From: Selaginella tamariscina
Lineage: Eukaryota; Streptophyta; Lycopodiopsida; Selaginellales; Selaginellaceae
Direction of reading: 5' to 3'
Assembly (NCBI GenBank): GCA_003024785.1
Contig: PUQB01000133.1
Coordinates: forward strand, 310,001 to 374,000
Length of the DNA: 64,000 nt
A program made the translations under genes and the position numbers. Below, one piece after another: positions 12,501-24,009 of this stretch (within the stretch, counting starts at the first letter, position 1; every line of letters starts with the position of its first letter). Below the pieces are notes generated by a model that was not told where the DNA came from, did not search any database, and was given only the letters and a program-made list of their open reading frames with translations.

Positions 12501-14237
12501 CTTCCAAGTCATGGCACTGTGGTTTGGACAGATAGTGTAACTCTAAGGTATTTTGAAACGCAGCCGAAGCTATCCGAAGTATGCTAGATGGCAGCAGAAG
12601 TTGGCACGATTTCAGCCTGAAATCAACATAAGGCGGGAAAGGACAATGTGGTAGCTGATGCACTCAGTAGAAAGGGTCATCTTCGTATTATGTCAGCACC
12701 CGTGTCAACTTTGGTGGATGAATTTGTGACGGCGTATCCTCAGGACAAGTTTGCAAGGAGCTTTGAGCCTGGTGGCAAAGAGGAAACAAGTTCATCAATT
12801 ACGAAGAGATGGTAATATTCCAGCAGGAATAGAAAGTCGAATGGATGCACTCAAACAGGCCATTTTGCAGTACGAGATGGAGTTCTTTATTATAAAGAAA
12901 AGAGACTCTATGTTCCAGAAGGGACATGGAGGGAGAGGCTGTTAAGAGAGCATCACGACGTTCCTTTGGCAGGGCATGGTGGAAGGCATAAGACGTTGGC
13001 TTTGTTGAAACAGGGATTCTATTGGCCGGGTATGATAGATGATGTTGCCAAGTATGTCAAGACATGCCCCACATGTCAACAAGTAAAGAGTCGTTCGCAA
13101 AAACGAGCTGGGAAGTTGCATGTATACCGATTCCAGAGCGGCCATTTCAAAGTGTTACTTTGGACTTTATCATGGGATTGCCAAAATCTTGTGGTTTTAA
13201 TGCGCTCATGGTGGTAGTCGATCGATTTTCAAAGGTTGCTCATTTCATTCCAACTGTAGAGACAGTGAATGCAATTCAAGCAGCGAAGTTGTTCTTCCAC
13301 GAAGTCATAAGAGTGCGCGGACTACGGAAACCATGATCTCAGATCGAGATCCTCGGTTTACAGGGAAGTTTTGGGGGGGAAACCATTTTTAAGCAGTTTG
13401 GTACGATGCTCAAGTTCAGTACAGCTTACCATCCGCAAACTGATGGTCAAACGGAGAGGGTGAACCGACAAGTCGAGGACTATCTCAGATGCTATGTTCA
13501 AGGTGATCAACTTGATTGGGCTGAACACTTAGATATGGCTGAGATATGTTACAATAACTCGATGCACACTGCAATCGGATGTAGCCCGATGGAAGTGTTA
13601 ACTGGGAATAAGGGTGGTATTCCCTCAGAGTATGGTGTTACCGAAAGACGATAGCAATCGAGTTCCATCTGTAGCAGAGTTCACGGGACAATTGTATCGA
13701 ACATGGGAAGCTGCTCGTCAAGCGATGGCTGCAGCACAGGAAAGGTATCGTCAGCAGTACGATAAGCATCGGCGGGATGTAGAGTATCAGGTTGGGGATA
13801 TGGTATTGTTGAGTACCAAAAACCTGAAGGTTCCAATGACTCTTTCGAGGAAGTTTCTATCGCACTACATAGGTCCATACAAGGTGGTGAAGCAAGTAGG
13901 GAAAGTGGCTTATGAGTTGGATCTTCCTCCGGAGTTGGGAACAATACACAATGTGTTTCATGTCAATTTGCTCGAGCCATTCCACAAAGATGAGAAACAT
14001 CCGCAAAGATATGAAAACTTACGTCCGCCCCCTGAGCTGGTTCATGAAGGTACGGAGTACGAAGTCGAATCCATATTGGGCAAAAGGAAGGTTTATGGAC
14101 CGCGAAAACGTAAGTTTGAGTATCTCGTCAAATGGAAAGGCTATCCAGCGTGCGAATCGACATGGGAACCATTGGAGAATCTACAAAACGCGATGGAGTT
14201 GGTGAATGAGTTTGAGGCAAGGTCTCAAACTAATTAA
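9544..14237 (+). pseudogene. gag-pol region of chromovirus 1 (broken)
   Basis: Parts in order: gag with a hydrophilic N-terminus and a capsid-like domain (about 9904-10300); CCHC knuckle CYNCNKPGHFAKEC (10626); aspartic protease with DTGA (10876); reverse transcriptase with CVDYRALN (11610) and YIDDILIFS (11905); RNase H; integrase with a zinc-binding region and an HPQTDGQTERVNRQ block (13422); chromodomain ending YLVKWKGYPACESTWEP (about 14120). This order (integrase after RNase H, then chromodomain) defines chromoviruses. It is a fossil with about ten breaks. Confidence 0.9.
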
Positions 14238-14601
14238 GGAATAAAGTTATTTCTTCTTAACCTAGGGGCCGACAGACAACATTAACTAGAGGCCTCCGAT
14301 ATAAATTCTAGTTAACTAAAAGAAATTAACTAACTTGTTGTCTGTGTCGGGTGACAGACTTTGCAGACGTGCAAAAGGTCTCCAAATGACTTCTTGTCGC
14401 AGGTGGTACCTCCGGCAGCTGAGTTCTCACTCAGTGAACGACGGTTCTGAAGTATTTGGCTTCGCGTAATGCAAGGGGGGTAATAAAACTTGTGAACTTT
14501 TTGCTGACTCCGCATAGAGTGATTAGCGTTAGTTTTCAGTTAATTTTTCCTAACCTAGTCTAGTCTTGGAGTTAGACGTCAACGAGGACGTTGACATTTT
14601 C

Positions 14602-14615
14602 AAAGGCGGGGAGTG
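14602..14615 (+). other. Polypurine tract of chromovirus 1
   Basis: AAAGGCGGGGAGTG immediately before the 3' LTR. Confidence 0.7.
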
Positions 14616-15563
14616 TGTCATAGTTTTTACTATGACTCGACCCTTTACTTTGGGGTTTGACTGTTGTTACCTACTGGATTATGTGACGAACCCTAGATGT
14701 AGAAGAAACAGGCCCGCATAGTGCACTTGGGTATCTAGTGATGGTCCGGCCGGGTGTCGTTAGGTATTTGCAAGAAACTCTAGGCGAAGCTAGCACTTCC
14801 ATTTAGAGAACCCTCCCCCGTTTTGACGTTCCAGGTTAGGGTTCTTTGCAAATTATAGCTTGTCAAAATAAGGGTTAGGGACACCCCTAGGGTTGACCTA
14901 ACCCTAGGGTTGCCCTAACCCCACGTCCTAAACCCCCCCCTAGGGGTTAGGTTTAGGATTAGGTTAGGACAACCATTTTCTCTAAGGGCTGGCATTTCCG
15001 TGCCAGCCCACTTACTCTTAGGTAAACAGGGGGGGGGGGTCCGTCACATAAATAAGGTAGAGTATATGTAGTGAGGCTTCCTGGGTTCAAAAGAGAGCTC
15101 GTTAACCTCCTACCGGTGCAAGCTAAGCTTGTGTCGTCAAGGTGCAACCCTCCGTTGTGCCGCGACAGGGGTACAACCCACCCTAGGGTTAGACTATCCT
15201 TATCGTTGGCAGGATCTTGCCTTTGAGATAGGGCACGTCACTTCCAAGGAGTTAGTCAGATTCCTTGGTCCGAAAACCTGCCGCAAGCTCAAAACATTGC
15301 CCGAGTTCACGTTCCGCAAACTAGTGGTTGAGGCCTTGCTCCGGCCGCCTCAACCACGCCAAGCTAGGAACGACACCTAAAGCTCGGCTTCCTAATCCAC
15401 AAGGTGAGTCTTCGTTCGTGGGCTTAGTCAGTTAGGGTTTGAGTTCTAAGGCTTGGGTTCCTAATACGGGTTATTTTACCAGATTCCGTGGGGTTTCCAG
15501 AGAGGGGATTCCAGGGTTGGCACCTGGCAAGCCGCCTTTGTGGCACCAGGTAAAACTCTGACA
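14616..15563 (+). repeat. 3' LTR of chromovirus 1
   Basis: 948 bp, near-identical to the 5' LTR except for several short indels. Confidence 0.93.
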
Positions 15564-15568
15564 CTTTG

Positions 15569-16882
15569 GATGCCCTTGCAGCCTTCTCAAGATCATCCTC
15601 AATCTCACTCTGTAATTCACAGACATAATCAACTAAGTAATATAAGTGTGAGACGTGGTACCTCAAAAAAAATCTTTGCACAGATCAAATTCGGAAGTGG
15701 ATGCCAAGCTTGTTGTCCAGTTGCGCTTTCCTTCCACTTTCTTATGTCATCTCGTTCCTTGCACTGAGCCTGGCCAAGATCTTCGTTGTGCCCTCCTCAC
15801 TGGTGCAACATGTCTTCACAGATAGCAGAAGATGTGGCAATGTGGTTTGCACTGCCGTTGCGGAGGAACTGCATATTTGAAAATCTCGAAGTTAGTTAAT
15901 CCTATGATCTAAAGGTCACTATGTTTACCTATTAATTTGCTGAAACATTGTCACAAGCTGAAGATTATCCATGACCCCAGCACAGATGAAGCCTGAACGC
16001 ACTCTCACTGCCCACTAATTCTTATCTTCCGTGTCTTCTATGTACAGCTTCTGAAGCACCTTTAGCCTGTGATTACCATCCAACAGATGAACTTCTTCAT
16101 CGAAAGCATTGGTGCCCATTGCCGGAACATGTCAGACTGAAGCTCCTCCTCAAAAGCCAAATGCTGAGCATACATCGCTTCATCGCTTCTCAATGCTGCC
16201 AGATCTGCATCTGTCATGGGGTCCCCAACTTGAAGGATGAACTGAGTGGTGTTGCGCAAATAACCAACTGCCTTCTTGAAACTCCTAGTCAAAGATTCCA
16301 GATCCCCTGGATTGGACTCTCCGCACCTGCTCATTTCCCAGAATTCGGCAAATAGGGACATCCGGTGCCTCTCATTTCTCGGATTGTGATCTTCGCGAGA
16401 AGACGCACTGCACTCTCTGAATGCATGCTGGCTGCAATGTTGTAAACTTTCTCATTATCTGGCACTTCTGCTTTTACCCTTCTTCTTCTTCTTAGCAGCC
16501 TCTGAATCTCCAGCAGCTTTGCGTCGTCTCTTCTTGTTCTTGGGTTCATCCTCTTTGTCACTGGACAAAGTCACTGCGCATGAGCTTGTGTGCCTTCTGT
16601 CTGCTCCTGTGTCTCCTGTGGTAAGACATCATTCTCAACTTCTTCAACAAAGTCTGATTGTTCTTGTTGGGGTTGAACTACATCCTCTTGCTCTCCTGAC
16701 CAGTCCTGCTAGCTTGCCTGTTCAACTGGAGCATCACTTGAAGGTCCTTGTTCCTGAACCACAGCCAGCTTCCTACTTCCTCTCCACGACCCCGACGCCC
16801 TCTCTGAATTGCATCTAGCTTCTGCTTTTCTCTTAATAGGCTCCTTCATCTTCTTTTCTTGTAAACGTTGTGAAGAGCGCAT
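15569..16882 (-). pseudogene. Gene A copy 1, ParB-like half
   Basis: N-terminal half of the ParB-methyltransferase gene, starting at ATG 16882 (MRSSQRLQEKK in the other copies). The ParB-like region spans about 16050-16370. Compared with copy 2 it carries single-base differences that disturb the frame. Its 3' continuation lies beyond the LTR element at 8240-15563. Confidence 0.75.
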
Positions 16883-16966
16883 CTACAAAAGCAATAAGAT
16901 TTAACAAAAAACTGTAATAAATGTTCAAAGATGTTTAATAAAATTAAAAAAACATACTAGCCCTCA

Positions 16967-17285
16967 CAGTCGACGTGCCGACTGAGAGAGCAGTTGCTGT
17001 AAGTCCCAGTCGGCATGCCGACTGGGACTGGCATCAAAAGGAGTCCCAATTGGCATGCCGACTGGGCCTGGCAACAAAGGGAGGCCCAGTCTGGGACTGG
17101 GAACGAAGCAAGGCCAGTCAAAATGCTAGGTGGGACTAGAACAGTCAACCCTAGTCAAAATGCTGACTGGGGCTGGAACAATCAACCCCGGTCAAAATGT
17201 TGACTGGATCTGGAACAGTCCACCCCAGTCGGCCTGCCGACTGGGACGGACAACGAAGTCAGTCCAAGTCGGCAGGCCGACTTGG
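16967..17285. promoter_or_regulatory. Palindrome array between genes A and B, copy 1
   Basis: Nine units spaced about 38-40 bp, from CAGTCGACGTGCCGACTG at 16967 to an AAGTCGGC..GCCGACTT unit ending at 17285. Outer units are near-perfect palindromes built on AGTCGGC; the central three units are decayed (AGTCAAAATGCTGACT type). In this copy the intergenic region is split just downstream by the LTR element at 17298. Confidence 0.8.
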
Positions 17286-17297
17286 ATTTCTTGCAAC

Positions 17298-17870
17298 TGT
17301 CACAAACCCGATACAGGATACAGGATGCAGGATACAGGTTTCCGGATACAGGATACAGGATGCAGGATTTCGGATACAGGATACCGGTTACAGGATATGC
17401 CTGCAGATATTCCTACAGGATATACCTATAGGATATTCCTATAGGATATGCCTATAGGATATGCTACAGGATATGCTAGAGGATAAGGGACACTATTCTT
17501 AGCTCATGACTAGATTAGACTCATGACTAGATTAGCTTGGAGTTGTGAGCATAAAAGCTCCGACCTAATTGTTGTACAATCAGTTACTATCAACACCAGT
17601 CATTCTACGATTATTCTTGTTCCTTGCTCTTGTCTTGTTCTTGTCTTACTCTTTGCCTCCTGCTCCTGTCTTGCTCTTGGATCCTGTCTGTTCCTATCTT
17701 GTTCCTGGATCCTATCCTGATCCTGTCCTGCTCCTGGATCCGTCCTGTTCTGGATCCGTCCTGTTCCTATTCCTGTTCCTGTTCCTGTCCTGCTCTCGGT
17801 CCTGTTCCTGAGTCAAGCCTTCCTGTTCCGGAATCCTACTCGTTCCTGGTTCCTGGATCGTGGCTTGACA
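17298..17870 (+). repeat. 5' LTR of chromovirus 2
   Basis: 573 bp. The first 180 bp are an irregular tandem array of GGATACA and AGGATAT words; the last third is rich in TTCCTGTTCCTG repeats. Confidence 0.92.
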
Positions 17871-17969
17871 GTTTGATAGTAACTGCTTTCATAGCTCTTC
17901 GTTTCCTAGCTACTTTTTTTTCCTTGATTCTTTTCCTTCGTTTTTCTCCTTTCTTTCTTTCATAAGATC

Positions 17970-20900
17970 ATGGCTGATTTTGAGCACTTCCAACGCGAGC
18001 ACCAAATGTTGCTCATGAGCTGGCCACTTTGCGCCAAGTGGTCACCGATTTGCAAGGCTCCACCCATGCGGCACATGCAGCTGCTGATGCATCCTCCAAG
18101 GCTGCTGCGCAGGCTCTCTCTCAGGCATCGGTGGTTCCTTCTTCATCGAACTTTTCTCCGGAGCCGAAGATCAGCATGCCAGAGAAGTTCAGTGGCAACC
18201 GTGCCGATTTCCAAGGTTTCCTGAATCAGATCCGGCTCTTGATCCGCATGCAACCACGCCGCTACTCGACGGATGCACAAAAGGTTGGCCTTTTGGCATC
18301 CTTACTAAGTGGATCTCCACGAGCTTGGGTTGCTCCCTTGCTGGAGCGTGACGACCCATTGATGGAGACTTTGAAGGTTTCGTGGCTGCCTTTGAAGCCT
18401 GTTTTGGAGATCCTGATAAGTACCGTTCTGCATGCACCAAGTTACGGAAGGCTCACACAAGGATCCAGACCAGCTTCAGTTTATGCATCCGAATTCCAGC
18501 AATTGTGCACAAACATTCCATGGGACGAGACTGCATTGATCGAACACTTTTTTTGGGCTGAGGGATGATGTGAAGGACCTTCTCCTTACATTACCGGATG
18601 CTCAAACGTTAGCGGAGATCATGCAACAGGCCGTTCGCTGCGACAACCGTTTGTTCGAGCAGGAAAAATTCCGTCAGCAGTTCCTGCCAACCAATCCTGT
18701 AGCCGTAGCACATGTTCCTACGACACCTTCTGGAGCAGTTCCTATGGAGGTTAACAAATCCAAGCGTGGCCCACTTTCAACTGCTGAGAAGCAACGTCGT
18801 CGGGGAGAACCTATGCTTGTATTGTGGTGCAGCAGGACACAAGGTGGCGGAATGTCCTAATAAAGCCAGAAGTTCAAGACGCGTGAAGCCGAAGCTGAAG
18901 TTCAGTCGGAAAACTTCAATGTCCACTTCGTCTAGGAGCCGCGAAGTTGGACGTAGGTGCAGGCTCCATTGGTGCTGCTCATACCATTCCATCACTCAAG
19001 TTTCCTGTACACATTCGCCTCAATAATCGAGAGCTCAAGGAGTTTGCCCTGTTAGACACTGGTGCAAATGCATGTTTCATGGATGACACTTTTGCAGCTC
19101 AGCATGGCATTCCGGTGGTGAAGTTGAAGCGTGCAATTCCTGTAGAGGTGGCCGATGGTCGTTTGATTGCTTCTGGCGCAGTTACCCACGCTACCACACC
19201 TCTCTCTGCAGTCATGGCGCATTCAACTGTTCATTTCCTTCAACTTGATCAAGACTCGGTCGACTCCCATCATTTTTGGCATGCCATGGTTCGTTGTTGC
19301 AAATCCGCAGATCGACTGGAGGTCTAGGACGCTCACGTTTTCCTCTCCAGCAGCCAGGATCAATCCTGTACCTTCCTGCGTGCAGGATACATCCTTGGTG
19401 TCTGAGGCAGTACAAGCTACAGGATTGACCGTGCCTGTTCCTGTACCAGTGTTGAAGACTCTTCCTCGACAGGATTCACCTCATATCAGTTCCTCAGCAC
19501 ATCAGGTTCTCTCCACTCCTGTAAGTTTGCGGATTCCTGTACAGGGTTCTTCCAATCCTGTATCAGTGTCGAAGGTTCCTCCTCAACAGGATCCACCTCC
19601 TGTTGGTTCGTCAGCACACTCACAGGCCTCCCTCACTCCTGTGCAACCACGGACTTCTGTACAGGATTCTTCCAATCCTGTACACTCGTCAACATCCACA
19701 CAGGTTTCTCCCAATCCTGCCTCCTTTTGTTACTCTTCCTCTGTTCCACCCCCAAGATCCTTCCTCTTTTTCAGTCACAGCTCCCTCCTGCTCCTCTCCG
19801 AGTTCTTACCACTACCATGCATGAACTTACCACTGATCCTGCTCCTTTCCACCTTTTTGCCTTTCAAGTAACTCCTACGTCCTCTTCTACCTTTCCTGTG
19901 TCTGACTCTCCTGTTTTTCAATCTCCTTCGCCTACTCCTTCTCTTCGCCTCTCCTCTCCTTCTCCTCCTTCTTCTCTACCATCCAAGTACCACGACTTTA
20001 AGGACGTTTTTGACAAGCACAAGGCTACAGTTCTTCCTGTTCACAGGTCCTACGACTGTCCTATTGATCTTGCAGAAGGAAAGACCCGTTCGGACCGATT
20101 TACGCATTGTCACCCACAGAGTTGGAGGTTCTTCGCCAGTACATCGAGGACAACTTGGCATCCGGCTTCATTCGTCACTCAAAGTCCCCTGCAGGAGCGC
20201 CAATCTTCTTTGTCAAGAAGAAGGATGGGAGCTTACGTTTGGTTGTGGACTACAGGGGTTTGAATCAAGCTACCATTCGGAATCGGTACCCGTTGCCATT
20301 GATCCCGGAACTTCTCGATCGGCTGCGAGGAGCAAAGGTGTTCACGAAGATCGACTTACGAGGGGCCTACAACCTTGTACGGATTCGTCCCGGCGATGAG
20401 TGGAAGACTGCCTTTCGTACAAGGTATGGACACTTCGAGTACACGGTGATGCCTTTCGGCCTTACCAATGCCCCAGCCGTGTTCCAACACATGGTGAACG
20501 ACATCTTTCGTGACTTCTTGGACCAGTTTGTGGTGATCTACCTCGACGACATTTTGATTTTCTCCAAGGACCAGGCGGCACATGACAAGCATGTACGGTT
20601 GGTTCTACAGCGGCTTCGTGAGCATGGCTTGTATGCGAAGTTGGAGAAGTGTTTTTTCGATAGGGATTCTGTGGAGTTCTTGGGCTACATCGTCTCTCCT
20701 GCTGGCGTTTCCATGGACATGCACAAGGTGAAGACCATCGTGGAGTGGGAGAGGCCCAAGTCTGTACGAGATGTACAATGTTTCCTTGGCTTTGCAAACT
20801 TCTACAGGCGATTCATACAGGACTTCTCCAAGCGTGTACTTCCACTCACGGAACTCACCAAGCGCACAGAGGTTTTCTCTTGGTCCGACAAGGCGGAACA

Positions 20901-22940
20901 TGCATTCACAACACTCAAGGACACCTTCACGACAGCTCCGATTTTAGCACATCCTGATCCTTCTCGTCCTTTCTTCGTTGAAGCAGATGCCTCGGATTTT
21001 GCAGTAGGATCCGTCCTATCGCAAGTTGGAGAGGACAAGTTGCTTCATCCTGTAGCTTTTCACTCTCGTAAGTTCCTGTCGGCGGAGATCAATTACGAGA
21101 TTCATGACAAGGAACTCAAGGCCATTGTGGATTCGTTTGAGGAGTGGCGGCATTTCCTGGAAGGTGCTGCACATCCTGTACAAGTTCTTACGGATCACAA
21201 GAACCTGGAGTACTTTCAAACGGCTCGAGTTCTCAGTCGGCGACAGGCTAGGTGGGCGAGTTCCTATCACGTTTTGACTTCGTCATCGTCTACAGGCCCG
21301 GTTTTCGGAATGGCAAGGCGGACGCATTGTCTAGGCGCTCTTACCTTGCACCAAGCCCGGGCGATCCTGCATTTGACTGTCAAAGGCAAGTGTTGTTGGG
21401 TCCTGATCGATTCCGGCTTGCGGCACTGCAGGTTCATCAGGCTCCAGCAATTCAACACTCCTACAGGACGTCCGTTCGCAGTTGGCTACAGACGACTTGG
21501 CAAAGAATGTGTTCTCACACATTCATCCTGACGTTGCAAGTTCCTCTTCCTCCAGTTCCCGTCCAGACTACAACCTGTTCACCATACAGGATGGACTCCT
21601 GTACCGGGAAGGTCTCCTGTACGTTCCTGTTGGTGTTTGCAGGACTCGTGTGGTACAGGATTGTCATGATACCCCGGCTACAGGACATTTTGGTGTGGCC
21701 AAGACAGTTGAGTTGGTGACTCGCAACTATTGGTGGCCTGGGTTGCGAGGTTTTGTGGAAAGGTTTGTACGGAGTTGTGACACCTGCAACAGGTCGAAGA
21801 TGCCTCATCATGCACCTTCTGGTCTTCTTCGTCCTCTTCCTGTTCCTTCTGCTCCTTGGAGATCCATTTCTATGGATTTCCTCACAGATCTTCCTCCTTC
21901 TCGTGGATTCGATGCAGTTCTTGTGGTGGTTGACCGTTTCACCAAGCAGGCTCATTTCCTACCCTGCAACAAGACAGCTACAGGTCAGACAACTGCCGAG
22001 TTGGTGATCCGTGAGGTGTTCCGACATCATGGTCTTCCTGAGAGCATTGTTTCCGATCGAGGTCCACAATTCATGTCCAAGTTTTGGCGAGAGCTTCTTC
22101 GGAGTCTACAGGTTAAAGCGGATCTTTCTTCAGGATATCACCCGCAAACTGATGGACAGTCAGAACGCACAATCCAGACCTTGGAGCAATATCTTCGTGC
22201 TTCATCAGTTACCAACAGGATAATTGGTTGGACCTTCTTCCTATGGCGGAGTTTGCCTACAACAACTCCATTCACGCATCTACAGGCCAGACACCTTTCT
22301 TTGCTCTTACAGGCCACCATCCACGTTTTGACTTTGCTCTCCTGCTTCTCCTTCTTCCGCTCCTGCAGTACAGGATCGTCTCCAGCATCTTCGTCAGGTA
22401 CAGGATGATCTCCGGTTCATCTTCAGCAGGCACAGGAACGGTACAAGCATCATGCTGATGCTCACGTCAGCCGGCACCTGCATACAAGATTGGTGATCTC
22501 GTGTGGCTTCTTCGTCGACACATTCGCACCAACAGGCCTTCTTCTAAGTTGGATTTTCAACGATTGGGCCCTTACAGGATCGTGGCGGAGGTAAATCCTG
22601 TAGCTTTCCGACTCGAGTTACCATCCACGGTGAAACTTCATCCTGTGTTTCACACCTCCTTGTTGGAGCCGTATCATCCTTCTTCTCTTCCTGGTCGTGC
22701 TTCTTCTCCTCCCCCTCCTGTGGTCATTGCTGGTGAACCTGAGTACGAAGTTGCAGCCATCCTTGATTCTCGTCTTCATCGCGCCAACTTCAATACTTGG
22801 TGGATTGGAAAGGTTATTTGCCTACCGATCGCACTTGGGAACCTGCATCCAACTTACTCCATGCTTCTTCCAAAGTTGCTGCCTTCCATCGGCATTATCC
22901 TGCTAAACCAGGTCCTAAGACTCGTGGAACTCGTCCTTAG
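17970..22940 (+). pseudogene. gag-pol region of chromovirus 2 (broken)
   Basis: Recognisable parts in order: gag (about 17970-18790); CCHC knuckle CLYCGAAGHKVAEC (about 18813); aspartic protease with LLDTGANACFMDD (19050); a proline- and serine-rich linker; reverse transcriptase with VVDYRGLNQ (20240) and [11 protein letters not shown] (20535); RNase H; integrase with VVVDRFTKQAHFLPC (21920) and HPQTDGQSERT (22140); chromodomain beginning [13 protein letters not shown] (22737). Chromovirus order. A fossil with several breaks. Confidence 0.9.
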
Positions 22941-22951
22941 GGAGGAGGTGC
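22939..22951 (+). other. Polypurine tract of chromovirus 2
   Basis: AGGGAGGAGGTGC directly before the 3' LTR. Confidence 0.65.
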
Positions 22952-23527
22952 TGTCACAACCCGATACAGGATACAGGATGCAGGATCAGGTTTCCGGATA
23001 CAGGATACAGGATGCAGGATTTCGGATACAGGATACGGGTTACAGGATATGCCTGCAGGATATTCCTACAGGATATACCTATAGGATATTCCTATAGGAT
23101 ATGCCTATAGGATATGCTACAGGATATGCCTAGAGGATAAGGGACACTATTCTTAGCTCATGACTAGATTAGACTCATGACTAGATTAGCTTGGAGTTGT
23201 GAGCATAAAAGCTCCGACCTAATTGTTGTACAATCAGTTACTATCAACACCAGTCATTCTACGATTATTCTTGTTCCTTGCTCTTGTCTTGTTCTTGTCT
23301 TACTCTTTGCCTCCTGCTCCTGTCTTGCTCTTGGATCCTGTCTAGTTCCTATCTTGTTCCTGGATCCTATCCTGATCCTGTCCTGCTCCTGGATCCGTCC
23401 TGTTCCTATCCGTCCTGTTCCTATTCCTGTTCCTGGTTCCTGTCCTGCTCTCGGTCCTGTTCCTGAGTCAAGCCTTCCTGTTCCCGGAATCCTACTCGTT
23501 TCCTGGTTCCTGGATCGTGGCTTGACA
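22952..23527 (+). repeat. 3' LTR of chromovirus 2
   Basis: 576 bp, matches 17298-17870 closely with a few small indels. Confidence 0.92.
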
Positions 23528-24009
23528 GCAACTGTGAAGAGATGTAAAAAGATGAACAGATCATGAAAAGATCATGAGCAGATCATGAAGAAATCAGAAA
23601 ATACTCACCCCCTCAATGGAAGCCTATTGTGCTTAATCCCTGGAGCCACACTTGCTCCACGCTATGCCCCAAATGAGCCCCTGCTCCACGAAAACCTAGC
23701 CGCCCTAGCTGCCCTAGCCGACCTAATTGCAAAACCCTAGCTGCCCTAAATCAATTAAAAACCAACTTAATTTCTATAATATATTGCAGCATGATCGCCA
23801 CTTGTATAGTAAAAACTTTTTAATTTACAAAAAACCTACCCAGACGCAGTAAATTAATTTCACTCTTCTACCCAGACGCACGCAATTAATATTATTTTTA
23901 ATATTTGTCAATGAAATGATTGCCTCACAACTAACAAACACATTAACCATCATGTGTAATATGTTCATTGTCTTTGAATTTTAACTTTTGTTTGTTCCAT
24001 TTTTACTAC

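Larger units (their letters stand above)
8240..15563 (+). mobile_element. Ty3/gypsy chromovirus 1, nested in MULE copy 1 (broken)
   Basis: LTR retrotransposon with LTRs at 8240-9216 and 14616-15563, TGT...ACA ends and target duplication CTTTG (8235-8239 and 15564-15568). It has a primer-binding site, gag with a CCHC zinc knuckle, protease, reverse transcriptase, RNase H, integrase and a C-terminal chromodomain. The family is Ty3/gypsy, chromovirus. The LTRs are nearly identical apart from small indels, so insertion is recent. The coding region is broken, with roughly ten interruptions, some perhaps assembly errors. Confidence 0.93.
17298..23527 (+). mobile_element. Ty3/gypsy chromovirus 2, nested in MULE copy 1 (broken)
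   Basis: LTRs at 17298-17870 and 22952-23527, TGTCACAA...CTTGACA ends, target duplication GCAAC (17293-17297 and 23528-23532). Internal parts: gag with CCHC knuckle, protease, reverse transcriptase, RNase H, integrase and a degraded chromodomain. A different family from chromovirus 1: the LTRs and proteins do not match. LTRs are nearly identical, so the insertion is recent. Broken, with roughly eight interruptions; the reverse transcriptase-RNase H part is the longest open stretch. Confidence 0.92.

Noticed and set aside
16967-17285. Coding exons in the palindrome array (frames rich in SRHADW)
   Set aside because: The frames are open because of the repeat and are closed or shifted between copies.
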